Shown: positions 7,934 to 17,765, numbered from the stretch's first letter. The stretch: DNA of 64,000 nucleotides from Paenibacillus_AR sp051594765 (GCF_051594765.1 NZ_JBPPGJ010000004.1:248001-312000); one strand, 5' to 3'. Made by a program: numbers and translations. Notes: a model not told the origin generated them from the sequence alone.

Positions 7934-9442
7934 TCAGGGGCGGATAGAGCTCCCGCCCTTCCTGGCGTAAGCGGCCTCGAGCTCCTGGATCATCCGATCC
8001 CCGCCGGACCTCCGCCATCTGGCGATCTCCGCTTCCCAGCCGGCTGCATCCAGCTTCCCCATGATGAACTTGGTCTCGGCGTCGGTGATGATCACCTCCA
8101 GCTCCTTGCCCCGGTCGGCATAGGTGTCCGACTCCAGCGTCAACGCGGGATTGGGCACGATGTAAGCCTCGTTAGCCTTCCCGATCTGCGAGCTCTTGCG
8201 GAACAGCTCCGGCTGCTGCGCCGGCTTCAGCTCCGGATTGTTCGAGCCCAGGAACGGAAGGGTGTCGCGATACGGCTTCACTTCCTTCATATCGAGGACG
8301 CGGTCCGTCACGACCGCATAGTCCCCCTTGTCCGCCCAATGCCGGCTCTCGATTCCCAAGGCCAGCACCGTCTGTGCGGGTGGCTCCAGCAGCTTGTCCA
8401 GAAAGCCCAAGATGCTCCGGACCTCCGCCTCCGACTTGACCGCCCCCTTGGGAATGGCCAGGAAGCCGGCATTGCCCGGCTCCCCCGGCAGCCGGATACC
8501 TTCCGGACCGGTCAGGGGGGCCGTATCCACCACAGCCGAAGGAGCCGTCATCTTCAGCTTATCCTGCCACGACTGGGCGTTCCCCCCTGCGATCTGGATG
8601 CCGGCCCGCCCCCCGTCGTAGATCTTCGCCGTTTCGGTTGAATCCGCAATGGCGAAATCCGGGTTGAGCAGATGCTCCTGGTAGAGCCGGCGGACCAGCT
8701 TCATGGTCTCCAGGAACGGCTCGGTCATAAATTCGGGCCGGAACCGGCCGTTCTCCTCCACCTGCCATTTGTTGGGTCCCCCTTGGGAGACGGAGATCCG
8801 GGTCAGCGTAGAGCTGATGTCCTGATTGTACCGCTTCTCCAAAACCATACCGTACGTATCATTCCGGCCGTTCCGGTCCGGGTCCTCCAAGGTCAAGGCC
8901 CGGATTACACGATACCAATCCTCCAGGGTGACAGGCGGCTGCAAGCCCAGCGTATCGAACCAATCCTTCCGGTAGTGGACCATGGCCCGGCCAAGATCCC
9001 GGTACAGGGGGATCCCATAAATTTTGCCGCCGACGGAGATGTTGTCGTAATATTCCTTTCTCGGTGCGGACAGATGGGGATAGTCCCCGAGCAGAGGGCC
9101 GAGCTCCCAGAATTGCCCTGCCTGCAGCGTGGCGATGATCGTGGGCGTATAGCTGAGCTTGATCAGCTGGGGCACCTCGCCGGAGGCGACCAGCACCTTG
9201 ACCTTCTCCTCGTAGGCGGCGGGAGGGATCCATTGGATCTGCAGGTCGGTGCCGGTATAGGCCTCTATGGCCTTTTCGACCACATTGTCCGGGGGAGGCG
9301 GATCCCCTGCGGGACTGACCACCATAGACAAGAAGAGAGGCTCCCCCTTCCGGCTTGCCGCCTCTTGGCTCTTGTCGCCGCAGGAGGCCGTAAGTCCGGA
9401 CAGAAGGAGCAGGCTCAACAGGACGGCGGAATTCGCTCTCAT
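7934..9442 (-). CDS. Solute-binding lipoprotein (family 1, LplA-like), coupled to the AraC sensor gene
   Basis: The 502-residue protein has a lipoprotein signal ending in LTASC (Cys21), then a family 1 sugar-binding fold with the LplA-type opening (LSMVVSPAGDPPPP), the VHYRKDWFDTLGLQPPVTLEDW segment and a C-terminal IMGKLDAAGW...WRRSGGDRMIQE tail shared with the binding protein at 12108-13655. The start ATG at 9442 overlaps the sensor's TGA stop (ATGA), so it is translated with the sensor. No permease genes follow. It could serve the permeases at 13724-15575 as an alternative receptor, or act as a ligand-presenting partner of the sensor. Its ligand is unknown. Confidence 0.88.
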   Translation of the reverse strand: MRANSAVLLSLLLLSGLTASCGDKSQEAASRKGEPLFLSMVVSPAGDPPPPDNVVEKAIEAYTGTDLQIQWIPPAAYEEKVKVLVASGEVPQLIKLSYTPTIIATLQAGQFWELGPLLGDYPHLSAPRKEYYDNISVGGKIYGIPLYRDLGRAMVHYRKDWFDTLGLQPPVTLEDWYRVIRALTLEDPDRNGRNDTYGMVLEKRYNQDISSTLTRISVSQGGPNKWQVEENGRFRPEFMTEPFLETMKLVRRLYQEHLLNPDFAIADSTETAKIYDGGRAGIQIAGGNAQSWQDKLKMTAPSAVVDTAPLTGPEGIRLPGEPGNAGFLAIPKGAVKSEAEVRSILGFLDKLLEPPAQTVLALGIESRHWADKGDYAVVTDRVLDMKEVKPYRDTLPFLGSNNPELKPAQQPELFRKSSQIGKANEAYIVPNPALTLESDTYADRGKELEVIITDAETKFIMGKLDAAGWEAEIARWRRSGGDRMIQELEAAYARKGGSSIRP

Positions 9443-11748
9443 TCGGTACTCCCCTTCATGATCTTCTCCCGGTACTGGCCCGGCGTCATATCGTACATCT
9501 TGCGGAAGCTCCGGATGAAAGCGCTGATGTTCTTGTACTGCAGGCGCTCCCCGATCTCCGAGACCTTCCGGTCCGTCGTCTCCAGCATCGTCTTGGCCAT
9601 CTTCATCCGGTATTCCGCCAGATAGTCGCTGAAGGTCATGCCGATCTCCTTGCGGAAGATCCGGCTCAAGTAGACATGATGATAGTTTAATTCCTGGGCG
9701 CAGGCTTCCAGGGTGATCTCCCGGTCGTAGCGCTCCTGGATCAGCTTCACCAGTCGGTCCGCCAGCTTGACGTATTGGGTATCCGCCCGCTCCGACAGCA
9801 CCCGAATCAGGGGAACGAACAGCCGGGATTCGAACCAATGCTGGATCTCTTCACGGGTTTGGAGGCGGAACAGCCTGAGAACGGCCGACTCGTCCTCCAG
9901 CACCTTCCTCGCCGGGATTCCCTGATCCTGTAGAAGCTGCAGCAGCCGGGCCACCAGCTGGAGCAGAATAATCTGATGCTCCTCCAGACGGCCTTCCTTA
10001 TGGAGCAGCGCATTCAAGATCTGCTGGAACACCTTGGAGGCGTTGATCGGCTGAAGCTCCCGCAAGGCGTACACGAGCCGTTCCTCCAGCACCTTCAGAT
10101 GGGTGTATTCATACGAATCTCCCCCATTGCCGCGCTCCATGTCCCCATAATGCACGATGATGTCCGGCCCCAGACTGATCCGCGATTTCAGCGCCGACAG
10201 GCTCTCTCCGTAGGCCTTCACCGTGTCCGCCAGCTTCTCGAATGGCTTGCTGATGCCGATGCTGACCTTCAGCTGCAGAACCCCTTCGGCGTGTTTCTTG
10301 AGGCACTCGGCCGATTCGTACAAGAACCGGCGCACCTCCTCCGGCTCCTGCAGGTCCAGAGCCATCAAGGTGACCTGCGACGCATTCAGGATGATCGGCG
10401 TAAAAAACCGGCCTGCCGGCAGCACCTCTTGGGCAATATTGTTGATGGCATACAAAAGCAGCTCCCGGTCCTCCTCCCGGAATCGGGTCTCCTGCAGATT
10501 GTCGATCTGGAGAGCCAGGACCCCGAGACGGCTCCATTCCTTCGGGAAGCCGTACTGCTCTGAACGGAACAGATCGTCATTCTCCGTGATCTGTCCGGTG
10601 AAGAGCTTCAGAACGAAGAACTCCTTCAGACGGCCGGCCTGCCCCAGCAGCTGCTGCTCCGCCCGGGTGCGGGAAACCGCCAGCGATTCGATGCTCTGCC
10701 TGATATAGTCCAGCTCATCCTTGCCGGAGGAAGCAGGCTCCTCCTGCGTGACGGGACTGAAGCCGGATGCTACGTCCATTAGCCGGCGGATCGGACGGTA
10801 CATGCGGCGGCTTCCATAGAAGGCGGCGACCATAACCAACAGGAGGATCCCTGTGGACACCGACAAGGTCATGCCGGCAATCTTCCGGGTTTCCTTCGTA
10901 AGCGCATCGATGGCCACAGCCGAGACGTAGGTCCAGCCGTTATAGCCGGATTGGCGGTAGACGACGGCCATCTCCCGGCCGTTCACGGTCATATTGAACC
11001 ATCCGTCCTTCTCCGGCGGGCGGGTCTCCAGCCTCTCGCGGATAGCCCGGTTCACCGGCTCATATTCGCCGGAATCTACCCCATCGGCCAGAACCACGTC
11101 TCCGGAGCGGTCCAGGATGTAGCTATGAGCCTGGGCTGGGCCGGAGGAAGCCAAGGCCTCCTGAAGATCCGACGCGGCGACGCGGATGACGACAAGCCCC
11201 TGAGGCTTATCCGTCTGGGGCAGTATGGGGATCTTGTGAACCAGCGTGACGGCAGCGGCAGCAGAGTCCCCGGGTGCCAAGGACCGGCCCGTGTCCCAGT
11301 GGATGCTTCTCGGCTCCTTCGCATAATCGGTGAAGGCCTTGCGGTCCTCCAGCGCTTCCAGAGGCTTCAGCGTGTTCAGGCTCAAGGCCCAGTTGCGCTC
11401 CAGGTTGATGAGATAGGCCTGGGTGATCACCACGTCGCTTGCTTGCAGATTATAGAGCTCGTTGGATAAATCACGGACGGGTTCGAAATCCGAAGGGGTA
11501 TAGGAAGCATGCATGGAGCTCCTCACCAAGGAGGAGTTGGCGAATTGGGTCGCCGACTTCTCGATGGACTTCAGCATCTGCTCCACACGCTGCTCTGTCT
11601 GGGCCAGCCACTGCATGTTCCCCTCCTTCACCTTCCGCTCAATATCCCGCGAGGCGATGGAATAGGAGGCCATGCCGATCATCACGGAGGGCAGCACGCC
11701 GAGAACCAGACTGAAAATCAAGAGCCGGAGCGAATATTTGCTCATCAT
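9439..11748 (-). CDS. Membrane-bound Cache-domain AraC-family sensor/regulator
   Basis: The 769-residue protein begins with a membrane segment (about 8-30), followed by an extracellular Cache-like sensing region to about 295, a second membrane segment (about 296-318) and a short HAMP-like stretch. The centre resembles the regulatory region of YesN/AraC sensors, and the C-terminus (about 665-765) is an AraC double helix-turn-helix ending FRKMYDMTPGQYREK. Such one-component membrane activators sense an extracellular signal and switch on an adjacent sugar importer. It is divergent from the importer at 12108-15575 and coupled to a binding protein by a 4-bp overlap. The start has AAGGAGG at 5 nt. 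Confidence 0.88.
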   Translation of the reverse strand: MMSKYSLRLLIFSLVLGVLPSVMIGMASYSIASRDIERKVKEGNMQWLAQTEQRVEQMLKSIEKSATQFANSSLVRSSMHASYTPSDFEPVRDLSNELYNLQASDVVITQAYLINLERNWALSLNTLKPLEALEDRKAFTDYAKEPRSIHWDTGRSLAPGDSAAAAVTLVHKIPILPQTDKPQGLVVIRVAASDLQEALASSGPAQAHSYILDRSGDVVLADGVDSGEYEPVNRAIRERLETRPPEKDGWFNMTVNGREMAVVYRQSGYNGWTYVSAVAIDALTKETRKIAGMTLSVSTGILLLVMVAAFYGSRRMYRPIRRLMDVASGFSPVTQEEPASSGKDELDYIRQSIESLAVSRTRAEQQLLGQAGRLKEFFVLKLFTGQITENDDLFRSEQYGFPKEWSRLGVLALQIDNLQETRFREEDRELLLYAINNIAQEVLPAGRFFTPIILNASQVTLMALDLQEPEEVRRFLYESAECLKKHAEGVLQLKVSIGISKPFEKLADTVKAYGESLSALKSRISLGPDIIVHYGDMERGNGGDSYEYTHLKVLEERLVYALRELQPINASKVFQQILNALLHKEGRLEEHQIILLQLVARLLQLLQDQGIPARKVLEDESAVLRLFRLQTREEIQHWFESRLFVPLIRVLSERADTQYVKLADRLVKLIQERYDREITLEACAQELNYHHVYLSRIFRKEIGMTFSDYLAEYRMKMAKTMLETTDRKVSEIGERLQYKNISAFIRSFRKMYDMTPGQYREKIMKGSTE

Positions 11749-12107
11749 CTTATCCTCCTTCCCACCGAATCGGGTGTATTTGGAAGCGCGTACATCTCAA
11801 GGTATTCGAAGGATGGATAGGTTAAATTCTGCATACCTGCAAGGAGACTGCACCCTTAAGTATACCGCATGGATAAGCCCATTTCGTTATCTCTACTTGT
11901 TGAAAACGCTGCAATTTGCATATCTATGCCCACCTTGCTTCAAGCTCCATCTCCCTGCGATGATGCGAGATATGCAGCAGTTAACCTTCCGCAGTTTCTC
12001 TTCGGAGAAGAGGCCGAGATTATAGGCGTAATCGCTTTCATTCCCTATAGTTAAGGCGTAGACAGCTCCGCGACGCTGTTATGAATCCTAATTGGAGGAA
12101 TGTCAAA
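11749..12107. promoter_or_regulatory. Divergent control region with a cre-like element
   Basis: This 359-nt gap separates the sensor gene from the importer operon and must hold both promoters. TGAAAACGCTGCAA at 11901-11914 matches the catabolite-responsive element consensus TGWAANCGNTNWCA at all but one position. I found no convincing -35/-10 pair, which is common for promoters that depend on an activator. Confidence 0.5.
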
Positions 12108-13655
12108 ATGGGTCAACAGAAACAGACAAATTGGTTCGCCGTATTCTGTACGCTGGCAATAGCCGGCAGTGTGCTTGCCGGCTGCGGCGGCAAGGATTCC
12201 GGAGAGTCATCCGGCTCCGGCTCCAGCTCCGGCGCTTCCCCTGCGGCCTCCGCCGCGGTACCGGCCGGTCCCGTGAAATTCACCGTCATGGCGGATCTTC
12301 AAACGACGGAGGTCCCTTCGGACAAGCTGGAGAAGATCCTGGAGCAGAAGACCAACTCCGAGATGGAGATCCAATGGGTGCCGGACGGGTCCTATGACGA
12401 GAAGTTCCAGGCCGCCATGGCCACAGGCGCAATGGCGCAGGTTGTGTACCTGAAGAACTCCGCCTCCTTCGTCCTGCTGCGGGACGCCATCAAGAACGGC
12501 CAATTCTGGGAGATCAGCCCGTATCTGAAGGACTATCCGAATCTGGCCAAGCTGGACACGAAAATTCTCGACAACACCAAGGTCGGCGGCAAGATCTATT
12601 CCCTGTACCAGGAGCGTCAGCCTGCCCGCTCCGGCCTCATCTACCGGAAGGACTGGCTCGATAAGCTGGGCCTGAAGGTTCCCACCACCACGGACGAGAT
12701 CTACACCATGCTGAAGAAGTTCAAGGAGGCGGACTTGGCCGGCGGCGGCAAAACCATCCCGCTCGCAGACCGCAACGACCTGATCTACGGCTCCTTCAAG
12801 ACCATCTCCATGCTGTTCGGTACCCCTAACGGCTGGGGATTGGCGGATGGCAAGCTGGTCCCGGACTTCACGACCAAGGGTTATATGGATACTCTGAACT
12901 ACTTCAAGAAGCTCCGTGATGAAGGCCTCATCAACCAGGACTTCCCGGTCACCTCCAAGACGGACCAGCAGAATCTGGTCTACACCGGCCGCTCCGGCTT
13001 GTATGTGGGTACTATGGGAGACGTGAAATCCTTCGTCGACAAGACCACCAAAAACGTGCCGGAGGCCACCTTCGAGGTTTCCAATGATCTGAAGGGACCG
13101 GACGGCAAAAACACCACCTGGGGCCTGAACGGCTACGGCACCCTGGTGATGTTCCCGAAATCCTCCGTCAAGAACGAGAAGGACCTGAAGGCGATCCTGT
13201 CCGTCTATGACAAGTTCTTCTCTCCCGAAATCGCGGACCTGCTGAAGTACGGCCTGGAGGGCGAGCATTATACCAAGAAGGACGGCAAAATCGTTCCCAG
13301 CACCGACGCCAAGCTGCTTGAGAAGGAGGTCCGGCCCTATCTGAACATGGCCCTGGCCGAGACCACCAACGTCACCCCGAGCTTCTATACCCTGCCGGTG
13401 CAGGAGAAGGCCAACAACCTCTCCAACGAAGCCGTGAAGTTCATGGTGACGGATCCGACAGCGGCTCTGGATTCCCCGACGTACACGGAGCGCGGCGTCC
13501 GGCTGCAGGATCAGATGAAGGACGCCACTTATCAGTACATCATGGGCAAGATCGATGCCGCCGGCTTCCAGAAGGCCATTGACAAGTGGAAGTCGGACGG
13601 CGGCCAGAAGATCATCGATGAGTACAACCAGCAGTACGCCAGCTTGAAGAAATAA
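12108..13655 (+). CDS. Solute-binding lipoprotein (family 1, LplA-like)
   Basis: The 515-residue protein starts at ATG 12108, 8 nt after GGAGGA; an ATG at 12081 is in frame but precedes that ribosome site. The signal peptide ends in VLAGC (Cys26) and is followed by a Ser/Gly/Ala linker. The body is a family 1 oligosaccharide-binding fold with IYRKDWLDKLGLKVPTTTDE and the closing tail IMGKIDAAGFQKAIDKWKSD. It is the first gene of a binding protein-permease-permease operon and is followed by a stem-loop. The sugar is unknown; the family commonly handles plant-derived oligosaccharides. Confidence 0.9.
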   Translation: MGQQKQTNWFAVFCTLAIAGSVLAGCGGKDSGESSGSGSSSGASPAASAAVPAGPVKFTVMADLQTTEVPSDKLEKILEQKTNSEMEIQWVPDGSYDEKFQAAMATGAMAQVVYLKNSASFVLLRDAIKNGQFWEISPYLKDYPNLAKLDTKILDNTKVGGKIYSLYQERQPARSGLIYRKDWLDKLGLKVPTTTDEIYTMLKKFKEADLAGGGKTIPLADRNDLIYGSFKTISMLFGTPNGWGLADGKLVPDFTTKGYMDTLNYFKKLRDEGLINQDFPVTSKTDQQNLVYTGRSGLYVGTMGDVKSFVDKTTKNVPEATFEVSNDLKGPDGKNTTWGLNGYGTLVMFPKSSVKNEKDLKAILSVYDKFFSPEIADLLKYGLEGEHYTKKDGKIVPSTDAKLLEKEVRPYLNMALAETTNVTPSFYTLPVQEKANNLSNEAVKFMVTDPTAALDSPTYTERGVRLQDQMKDATYQYIMGKIDAAGFQKAIDKWKSDGGQKIIDEYNQQYASLKK

Positions 13656-13669
13656 CATGACAGAGTGGG

Positions 13670-13698
13670 ACGCGGGCCGCAGATGCAGCAGCCCGCGT
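13670..13698 (+). terminator. Intergenic stem-loop after the binding-protein gene
   Basis: ACGCGGGC (13670-13677) and GCCCGCGT (13691-13698) form an 8-bp stem with a 13-nt loop. Only TTT follows, so it is more likely a partial terminator or mRNA-stabilising hairpin that keeps binding-protein levels above permease levels. Confidence 0.6.
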
Positions 13699-13723
13699 TT
13701 CACTTCGGAGAGGAAGGCTGCCC

Positions 13724-14677
13724 TTGAACCAAACCGTCGTCAAATCGCAACCGCCTGCTTACCTGGCGCCCAAGAGCGCTTTTTGGAAGCGGGTGATCCG
13801 CAACCGATCCATCTATCTGATGATTCTGCCCGGATTGATCTACTTCCTGGTCTTCAAGTATGTCCCCATGCTGGGCCTGGTGATCTCCTTCCAGGATTAC
13901 CTGCCGTTCAAGGGGATCACCGGCAGCGAGTGGGTGGGGCTGAAGCACTTTGACCGGCTCTTCTCAGATCCCGACTTCTGGAACATCTTCAAGAACACGC
14001 TGGTCATCTTCGTCATTAACGTGGCCTTTTACTTCCCCGTGCCGATCCTGCTGGCGGTCATGCTGAACGAGGTGTCCCACAGCTTCTTCAAGCGGACCGT
14101 CCAGACCATCGTCTACATCCCCCACTTCCTGTCCTGGGTCATCGTCGTCTCCATCTCGTTCGTCATGCTGACCATGGACGGCGGCATTATCAACGAGCTG
14201 TTGGCCTCCATGGGGCTTGAGCCCATCAATTTCCTCATGAACGCCGACTGGTTCCGCCCGATGTACATCATTCAGGTCATCTGGAGAGAGGCCGGCTGGG
14301 GAACCATCGTGTATCTGGCCGCCATGGCCTCCATCGACCCCGGTCTGAACGAGGCTGCCCGGATCGACGGCGCCGGCCGGTTCCGCCAGATCTGGCACAT
14401 TACCCTGCCGGGCATCCGGACAGTCATCATCGTGCTCCTGATCCTGAAGGTCGGCAGCGTGCTCGATACCGGCTTCGAGCATATCTTCCTCCTGCTGAAC
14501 TCCATGAACAAGAACGTGGCCGAGATTCTGGACACCTTCGTCTATACCGCCGGCCTGAAGCAGGGGCAGTTCAGCTTCAGTACCGCCGTCGGCTTGTTCA
14601 AGTCCGTCATCAGCCTGATTCTGGTGCTCGGCTCCAACTGGCTCGCGAAGAAATTCGGCGAAGAAGGCGTCTACTAA
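13724..14677 (+). CDS. Sugar ABC permease, LplB/YteP type
   Basis: The 317-residue protein has about six membrane spans. The EAA loop, EAARIDGAGRFRQIWHITLPGI, is where the ATPase docks. The preceding PHFLSWVI and the GLFKSVISLILV segment near the end are typical of LplB/YteP-type CUT1 permeases. The start is TTG at 13724, six nt after AGGAAGG. It forms a channel with the next gene. No ATPase is encoded nearby, so a shared MsmX-like ATPase is inferred. Confidence 0.9.
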   Translation: MNQTVVKSQPPAYLAPKSAFWKRVIRNRSIYLMILPGLIYFLVFKYVPMLGLVISFQDYLPFKGITGSEWVGLKHFDRLFSDPDFWNIFKNTLVIFVINVAFYFPVPILLAVMLNEVSHSFFKRTVQTIVYIPHFLSWVIVVSISFVMLTMDGGIINELLASMGLEPINFLMNADWFRPMYIIQVIWREAGWGTIVYLAAMASIDPGLNEAARIDGAGRFRQIWHITLPGIRTVIIVLLILKVGSVLDTGFEHIFLLLNSMNKNVAEILDTFVYTAGLKQGQFSFSTAVGLFKSVISLILVLGSNWLAKKFGEEGVY

Positions 14678-14702
14678 GCCGCATCCAAGGAGGCCTCAAG
14701 TT

Positions 14703-15575
14703 ATGAAAAAAGATAAAACCCTCGGCAGCCGGCTGTTCGACGTCACCAACTACCTGCTGCTGACCCTGGTCGGGACCGTCACGCTGCTCCCGCTCCTGCA
14801 CGTGCTGGCCGGCTCCTTCACCACCGCGGAGGAGCTGGCCCGCAAGCCCTTCGTCCTGTTCCCAACCGTCTGGACGCTGACGGCCTATCAGTACATTCTG
14901 TCCACAAATGCGCTGTTCCAGGCCATGGGCGTATCCATCCTGGTAACCGGACTGGGTACGCTCATCAGTATGACCCTGACCTCCTTCATGGGCTACGGAC
15001 TGACGCGCCGCGATCTGGACGGACGCAAGACCATCAATCTGATGATCGTATTCACCATGCTGTTCAACGGCGGGCTGATTCCGTCGTTCCTCGTGGTCAA
15101 AAATCTCCATCTGATCGATTCCTATATGGCCTTGATTCTTCCGGTATCCATCAGCGCGTTCAATCTGATCATCCTAAGAGCCTTCTTCCAGGGGCTGCCG
15201 GAGGGGCTGGAGGAATCCGCCAAGATCGACGGCTGCGGAGACTTCGGCATCCTGTTCAAGATCGTCCTGCCGCTGTCCCTGCCGGCCTTGGCCACCATCT
15301 CCCTGTTCTACGCGGTGACCTACTGGAACTCCTATTTCAGCGCCATCATGTACATCAACGACGCCAATATGTGGCCGATCCAGGTGCTGCTGCGACAGAT
15401 CGTCATCGCCGCGTCCGGCATCGCCGCAGACACCGGCAGCGACTTTGTCAAGCCGCCGGAGCAGACCATCAAGATGGCCGTCATCGTCGTGTCCACCATA
15501 CCGATTCTGCTGATTTATCCGTTCCTGCAGAAGTATTTTGCCAAGGGAGCGCTGGTCGGTTCCATCAAGGGGTAA
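14703..15575 (+). CDS. Sugar ABC permease, LplC/YcjP type
   Basis: The 290-residue product has about six membrane spans, the EAA-loop segment ESAKIDGCGDFGILFKIVLP and the closing YPFLQKYFAKGALVGSIKG typical of LplC/YtcP partners. It begins 25 nt after the LplB-type gene behind AAGGAGG, and is the last gene of this operon, followed by a hairpin shared with the convergent regulator gene. Confidence 0.9.
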   Translation: MKKDKTLGSRLFDVTNYLLLTLVGTVTLLPLLHVLAGSFTTAEELARKPFVLFPTVWTLTAYQYILSTNALFQAMGVSILVTGLGTLISMTLTSFMGYGLTRRDLDGRKTINLMIVFTMLFNGGLIPSFLVVKNLHLIDSYMALILPVSISAFNLIILRAFFQGLPEGLEESAKIDGCGDFGILFKIVLPLSLPALATISLFYAVTYWNSYFSAIMYINDANMWPIQVLLRQIVIAASGIAADTGSDFVKPPEQTIKMAVIVVSTIPILLIYPFLQKYFAKGALVGSIKG

Positions 15576-15585
15576 AATAACAGAA

Positions 15586-15611
15586 AGGGGAGGGCCCAAG
15601 GCCGCTCCCCT
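15586..15611. terminator. Hairpin between convergent genes
   Basis: AGGGGAG (15586-15592) pairs with CTCCCCT (15605-15611), extended by GGC/GCC around a short loop. It overlaps the end of the minus-strand regulator gene. There is no long T run, so efficiency is uncertain. Confidence 0.55.
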
Positions 15612-16311
15612 ATGTCAGAAACTTATACCCGGCTCCCCAGACCGTTCCGATGTACTGGGGCTTCGACGGGTTCTCCTCGATCTTCTCGCGGATCCGGGCG
15701 ATGTGCACCGTAACCGTGGAGATATCCCCCATGGCATCCATGCCCCAGATGCGCTCGAACAGCTCTTCCTTCCCGAAGACTCTGCCGGGATGCTGGAAGA
15801 GAAAGAGCAGCAGATCGAACTCCTTCTGCGTCAGCGACACTTCCTGCCCGTTGACCAGCACCATGCGGGCCTCCTTCTCGATCTCCAGCCCCCGGATCTG
15901 CAGCCGCGGGAGGGCTTGCACCGCTCCGTTCCCGTACCGCTCCTTCATCCGCTCGAATTTTTGCAGATGGGCATGGACCCGGGCCACCAGCTCGCCGGAG
16001 CTGAAGGGCTTGGTGATGTAATCGTCCGCTCCCAAGCCCAGCCCCTTGATCTTGTACAGCTCTTCGCCCCGGGCCGATACCAGGAGTACGGGCAGTAGCT
16101 CATGCTCCCGGATGGTCTTCAGCACCTCGAAGCCATCCATGCCCGGAAGCATGATATCCAGAATCACCAGGTCGAACGCCTCTTCCTTCAAAGCCGCCAG
16201 GCCCTCCCTGCCACTGGACACGATCCGCACCCCATACCCGGAGAGCTCCAGGTAATCCCGCTGCAGATTGGCGATACTCCGGTCGTCTTCCACAATCAGA
16301 ATCCTCTTCAT
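15610..16311 (-). CDS. Response regulator, OmpR/PhoB family
   Basis: The 233-residue protein has a receiver domain (1-118) with the acidic pair ED near the start, phospho-acceptor Asp52 in VILDIMLPGMDG, and Lys in ITKPFSS. A winged-helix DNA-binding domain follows (about 135-232, ending YIGTVWGAGYKFL). The ATG at 16311 has GGAGG 5 nt upstream; an in-frame ATG at 16323 has no good ribosome site. It follows the kinase gene by about 20 nt and closes an operon of ATPase, permease, kinase and regulator. Such sets often respond to cell-envelope stress or peptide antibiotics, inferred only from layout. Confidence 0.9.
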   Translation of the reverse strand: MKRILIVEDDRSIANLQRDYLELSGYGVRIVSSGREGLAALKEEAFDLVILDIMLPGMDGFEVLKTIREHELLPVLLVSARGEELYKIKGLGLGADDYITKPFSSGELVARVHAHLQKFERMKERYGNGAVQALPRLQIRGLEIEKEARMVLVNGQEVSLTQKEFDLLLFLFQHPGRVFGKEELFERIWGMDAMGDISTVTVHIARIREKIEENPSKPQYIGTVWGAGYKFLT

Positions 16312-16331
16312 TCCAGCCTCCATGCTTTTTG

Positions 16332-17765
16332 CTACCCTTTTTTGAGCGAGAGGATCATGCGGGTCCCTTCCCCTGCCTTGCTCCGGGCCCAGATGGTCCC
16401 CTCATGCCCTTCTACGATCTGTTTGGCAATGGCCAAGCCGAGACCACTGCCGCTTGCGTTCCTCCGGGCTGCATCCACCCGGTAGAACCGTTCGAAGATA
16501 TACGGGAGATCCTCCTCGGGAATGCCGCTTCCGTTGTCCTGAATCTCTATGATGGCGGAGCTTCGCGTCTCTCTTAAGATCACGGTTACCCGCCCGTCAG
16601 GCTTGTTCATGTATTTCGCGGCGTTGTCGAGGATATTCTGGATCACCCGCCTCATCCGTTCTCGGTCGATTCGGACTGTTACCGGCCTCTCCAGCTCTAC
16701 GGCCAGCTCCAGGGCGATCCCTGCTTGGTCATATTCGTAGCGGTGATCGGCTACGCAGTCCTCGAAGTAGCCCTTCAAGTCGCAGGGCTCGAAATGATAG
16801 GGCAGCTGGTTCAGATCCAGCGAGGAGTACAAGAGCAGATCGTCCATCATCGTGTTAACCAGCACCGCCTTGGAGCGCGCGGTCTCCAGGTATTCCTGCA
16901 GCTTCTCCGGGGTCTGGGCGACGCCATCCAGAACGCCCTCGATATATCCCTTGATGGAGGTGACGGGCGTCTTGAGATCATGGGAGATGCTGGAGACGAG
17001 GAACTTCCGGTTCTCATCGTATTTCTCCTGGAGATACACCGATTCCTTCAGCTTGATGCGCATCAGCTCCAGAGCCCTGCAGAGCTCCCGGACCTCCCCT
17101 TCGCCCTCCTCGGCGATGCCGCCGCTCAGATCCCCTTCGCTGATCTTCGCCGCTGCGTTCTTCAGACGGGATACCGGCAGGATGACGGCTCTGGAGAACC
17201 GGTAGGAGACCCAGACGTTCAGGAGCAGCAGCGTGAGTATGAAGAACCCGGCGGCAAAAAGAAACAGCACCTTGTAGAAGCCAAGGTTCAGCTTGACCGG
17301 CGACAGCAGCAGCAGGACACCGCTGCCGTCGGACGGCAGCGCATACGGCACATGTTCGAAGAAGTAGGCGTGACCGCCGAAGTTCATGGTTTCCCCTTCT
17401 GCGGCGCCGTCCGTCAGCAGCAGGCCTTTTTCCAGATCAATCTGGTTGAACGGCTTGGTGGCGAAGACCGTCTCCCGGTTCTTCAGCAGCACCGCATCCG
17501 CTCCCCAGGCTTGGACCCGTAGCGACAGGTCCTGCTGGACGGCCGGGTTCAAGAGCTGGTCGAACGACAGCTTCTGCATATCCCGCGCCAGCTCGTGGAT
17601 GCCCGCTCTCACCTCGAACATCCGCTTCATCTCGTTCAGATAGACTTCACGGCCCAGGAACTTCGTATAGACGGCGGTGAAAATCACGGTCGCCAGCGCC
17701 GTCAAGCCGATGGAGAGCAGGACGGTCAGCAGATTCAAGCCGAAAAAACGTTTCGTCAGGTACAT
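16332..17765 (-). CDS. Sensor histidine kinase
   Basis: The 477-residue protein has a membrane segment near 12-35, an extracellular region of about 130 residues, a second segment at about 165-188, then HAMP (about 190-240), a HisKA domain with His262 in SSISHDLKTP, and a HATPase domain with NILDNAAKYM, DNGSGIPEE and GSGLGLAIAK. It would phosphorylate the regulator encoded immediately downstream. AAGGGA lies before the ATG, and the gene starts 13 nt after the permease stop. The sizeable extracellular part distinguishes it from the short BceS-type kinases. Confidence 0.9.
   Translation of the reverse strand: MYLTKRFFGLNLLTVLLSIGLTALATVIFTAVYTKFLGREVYLNEMKRMFEVRAGIHELARDMQKLSFDQLLNPAVQQDLSLRVQAWGADAVLLKNRETVFATKPFNQIDLEKGLLLTDGAAEGETMNFGGHAYFFEHVPYALPSDGSGVLLLLSPVKLNLGFYKVLFLFAAGFFILTLLLLNVWVSYRFSRAVILPVSRLKNAAAKISEGDLSGGIAEEGEGEVRELCRALELMRIKLKESVYLQEKYDENRKFLVSSISHDLKTPVTSIKGYIEGVLDGVAQTPEKLQEYLETARSKAVLVNTMMDDLLLYSSLDLNQLPYHFEPCDLKGYFEDCVADHRYEYDQAGIALELAVELERPVTVRIDRERMRRVIQNILDNAAKYMNKPDGRVTVILRETRSSAIIEIQDNGSGIPEEDLPYIFERFYRVDAARRNASGSGLGLAIAKQIVEGHEGTIWARSKAGEGTRMILSLKKG

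Noticed and set aside
12207..13703. 498-codon open frame on the minus strand opposite a binding-protein gene
   Set aside because: The opposite strand encodes an unambiguous lipoprotein with signal peptide and operon context; this frame is its GC-driven shadow.
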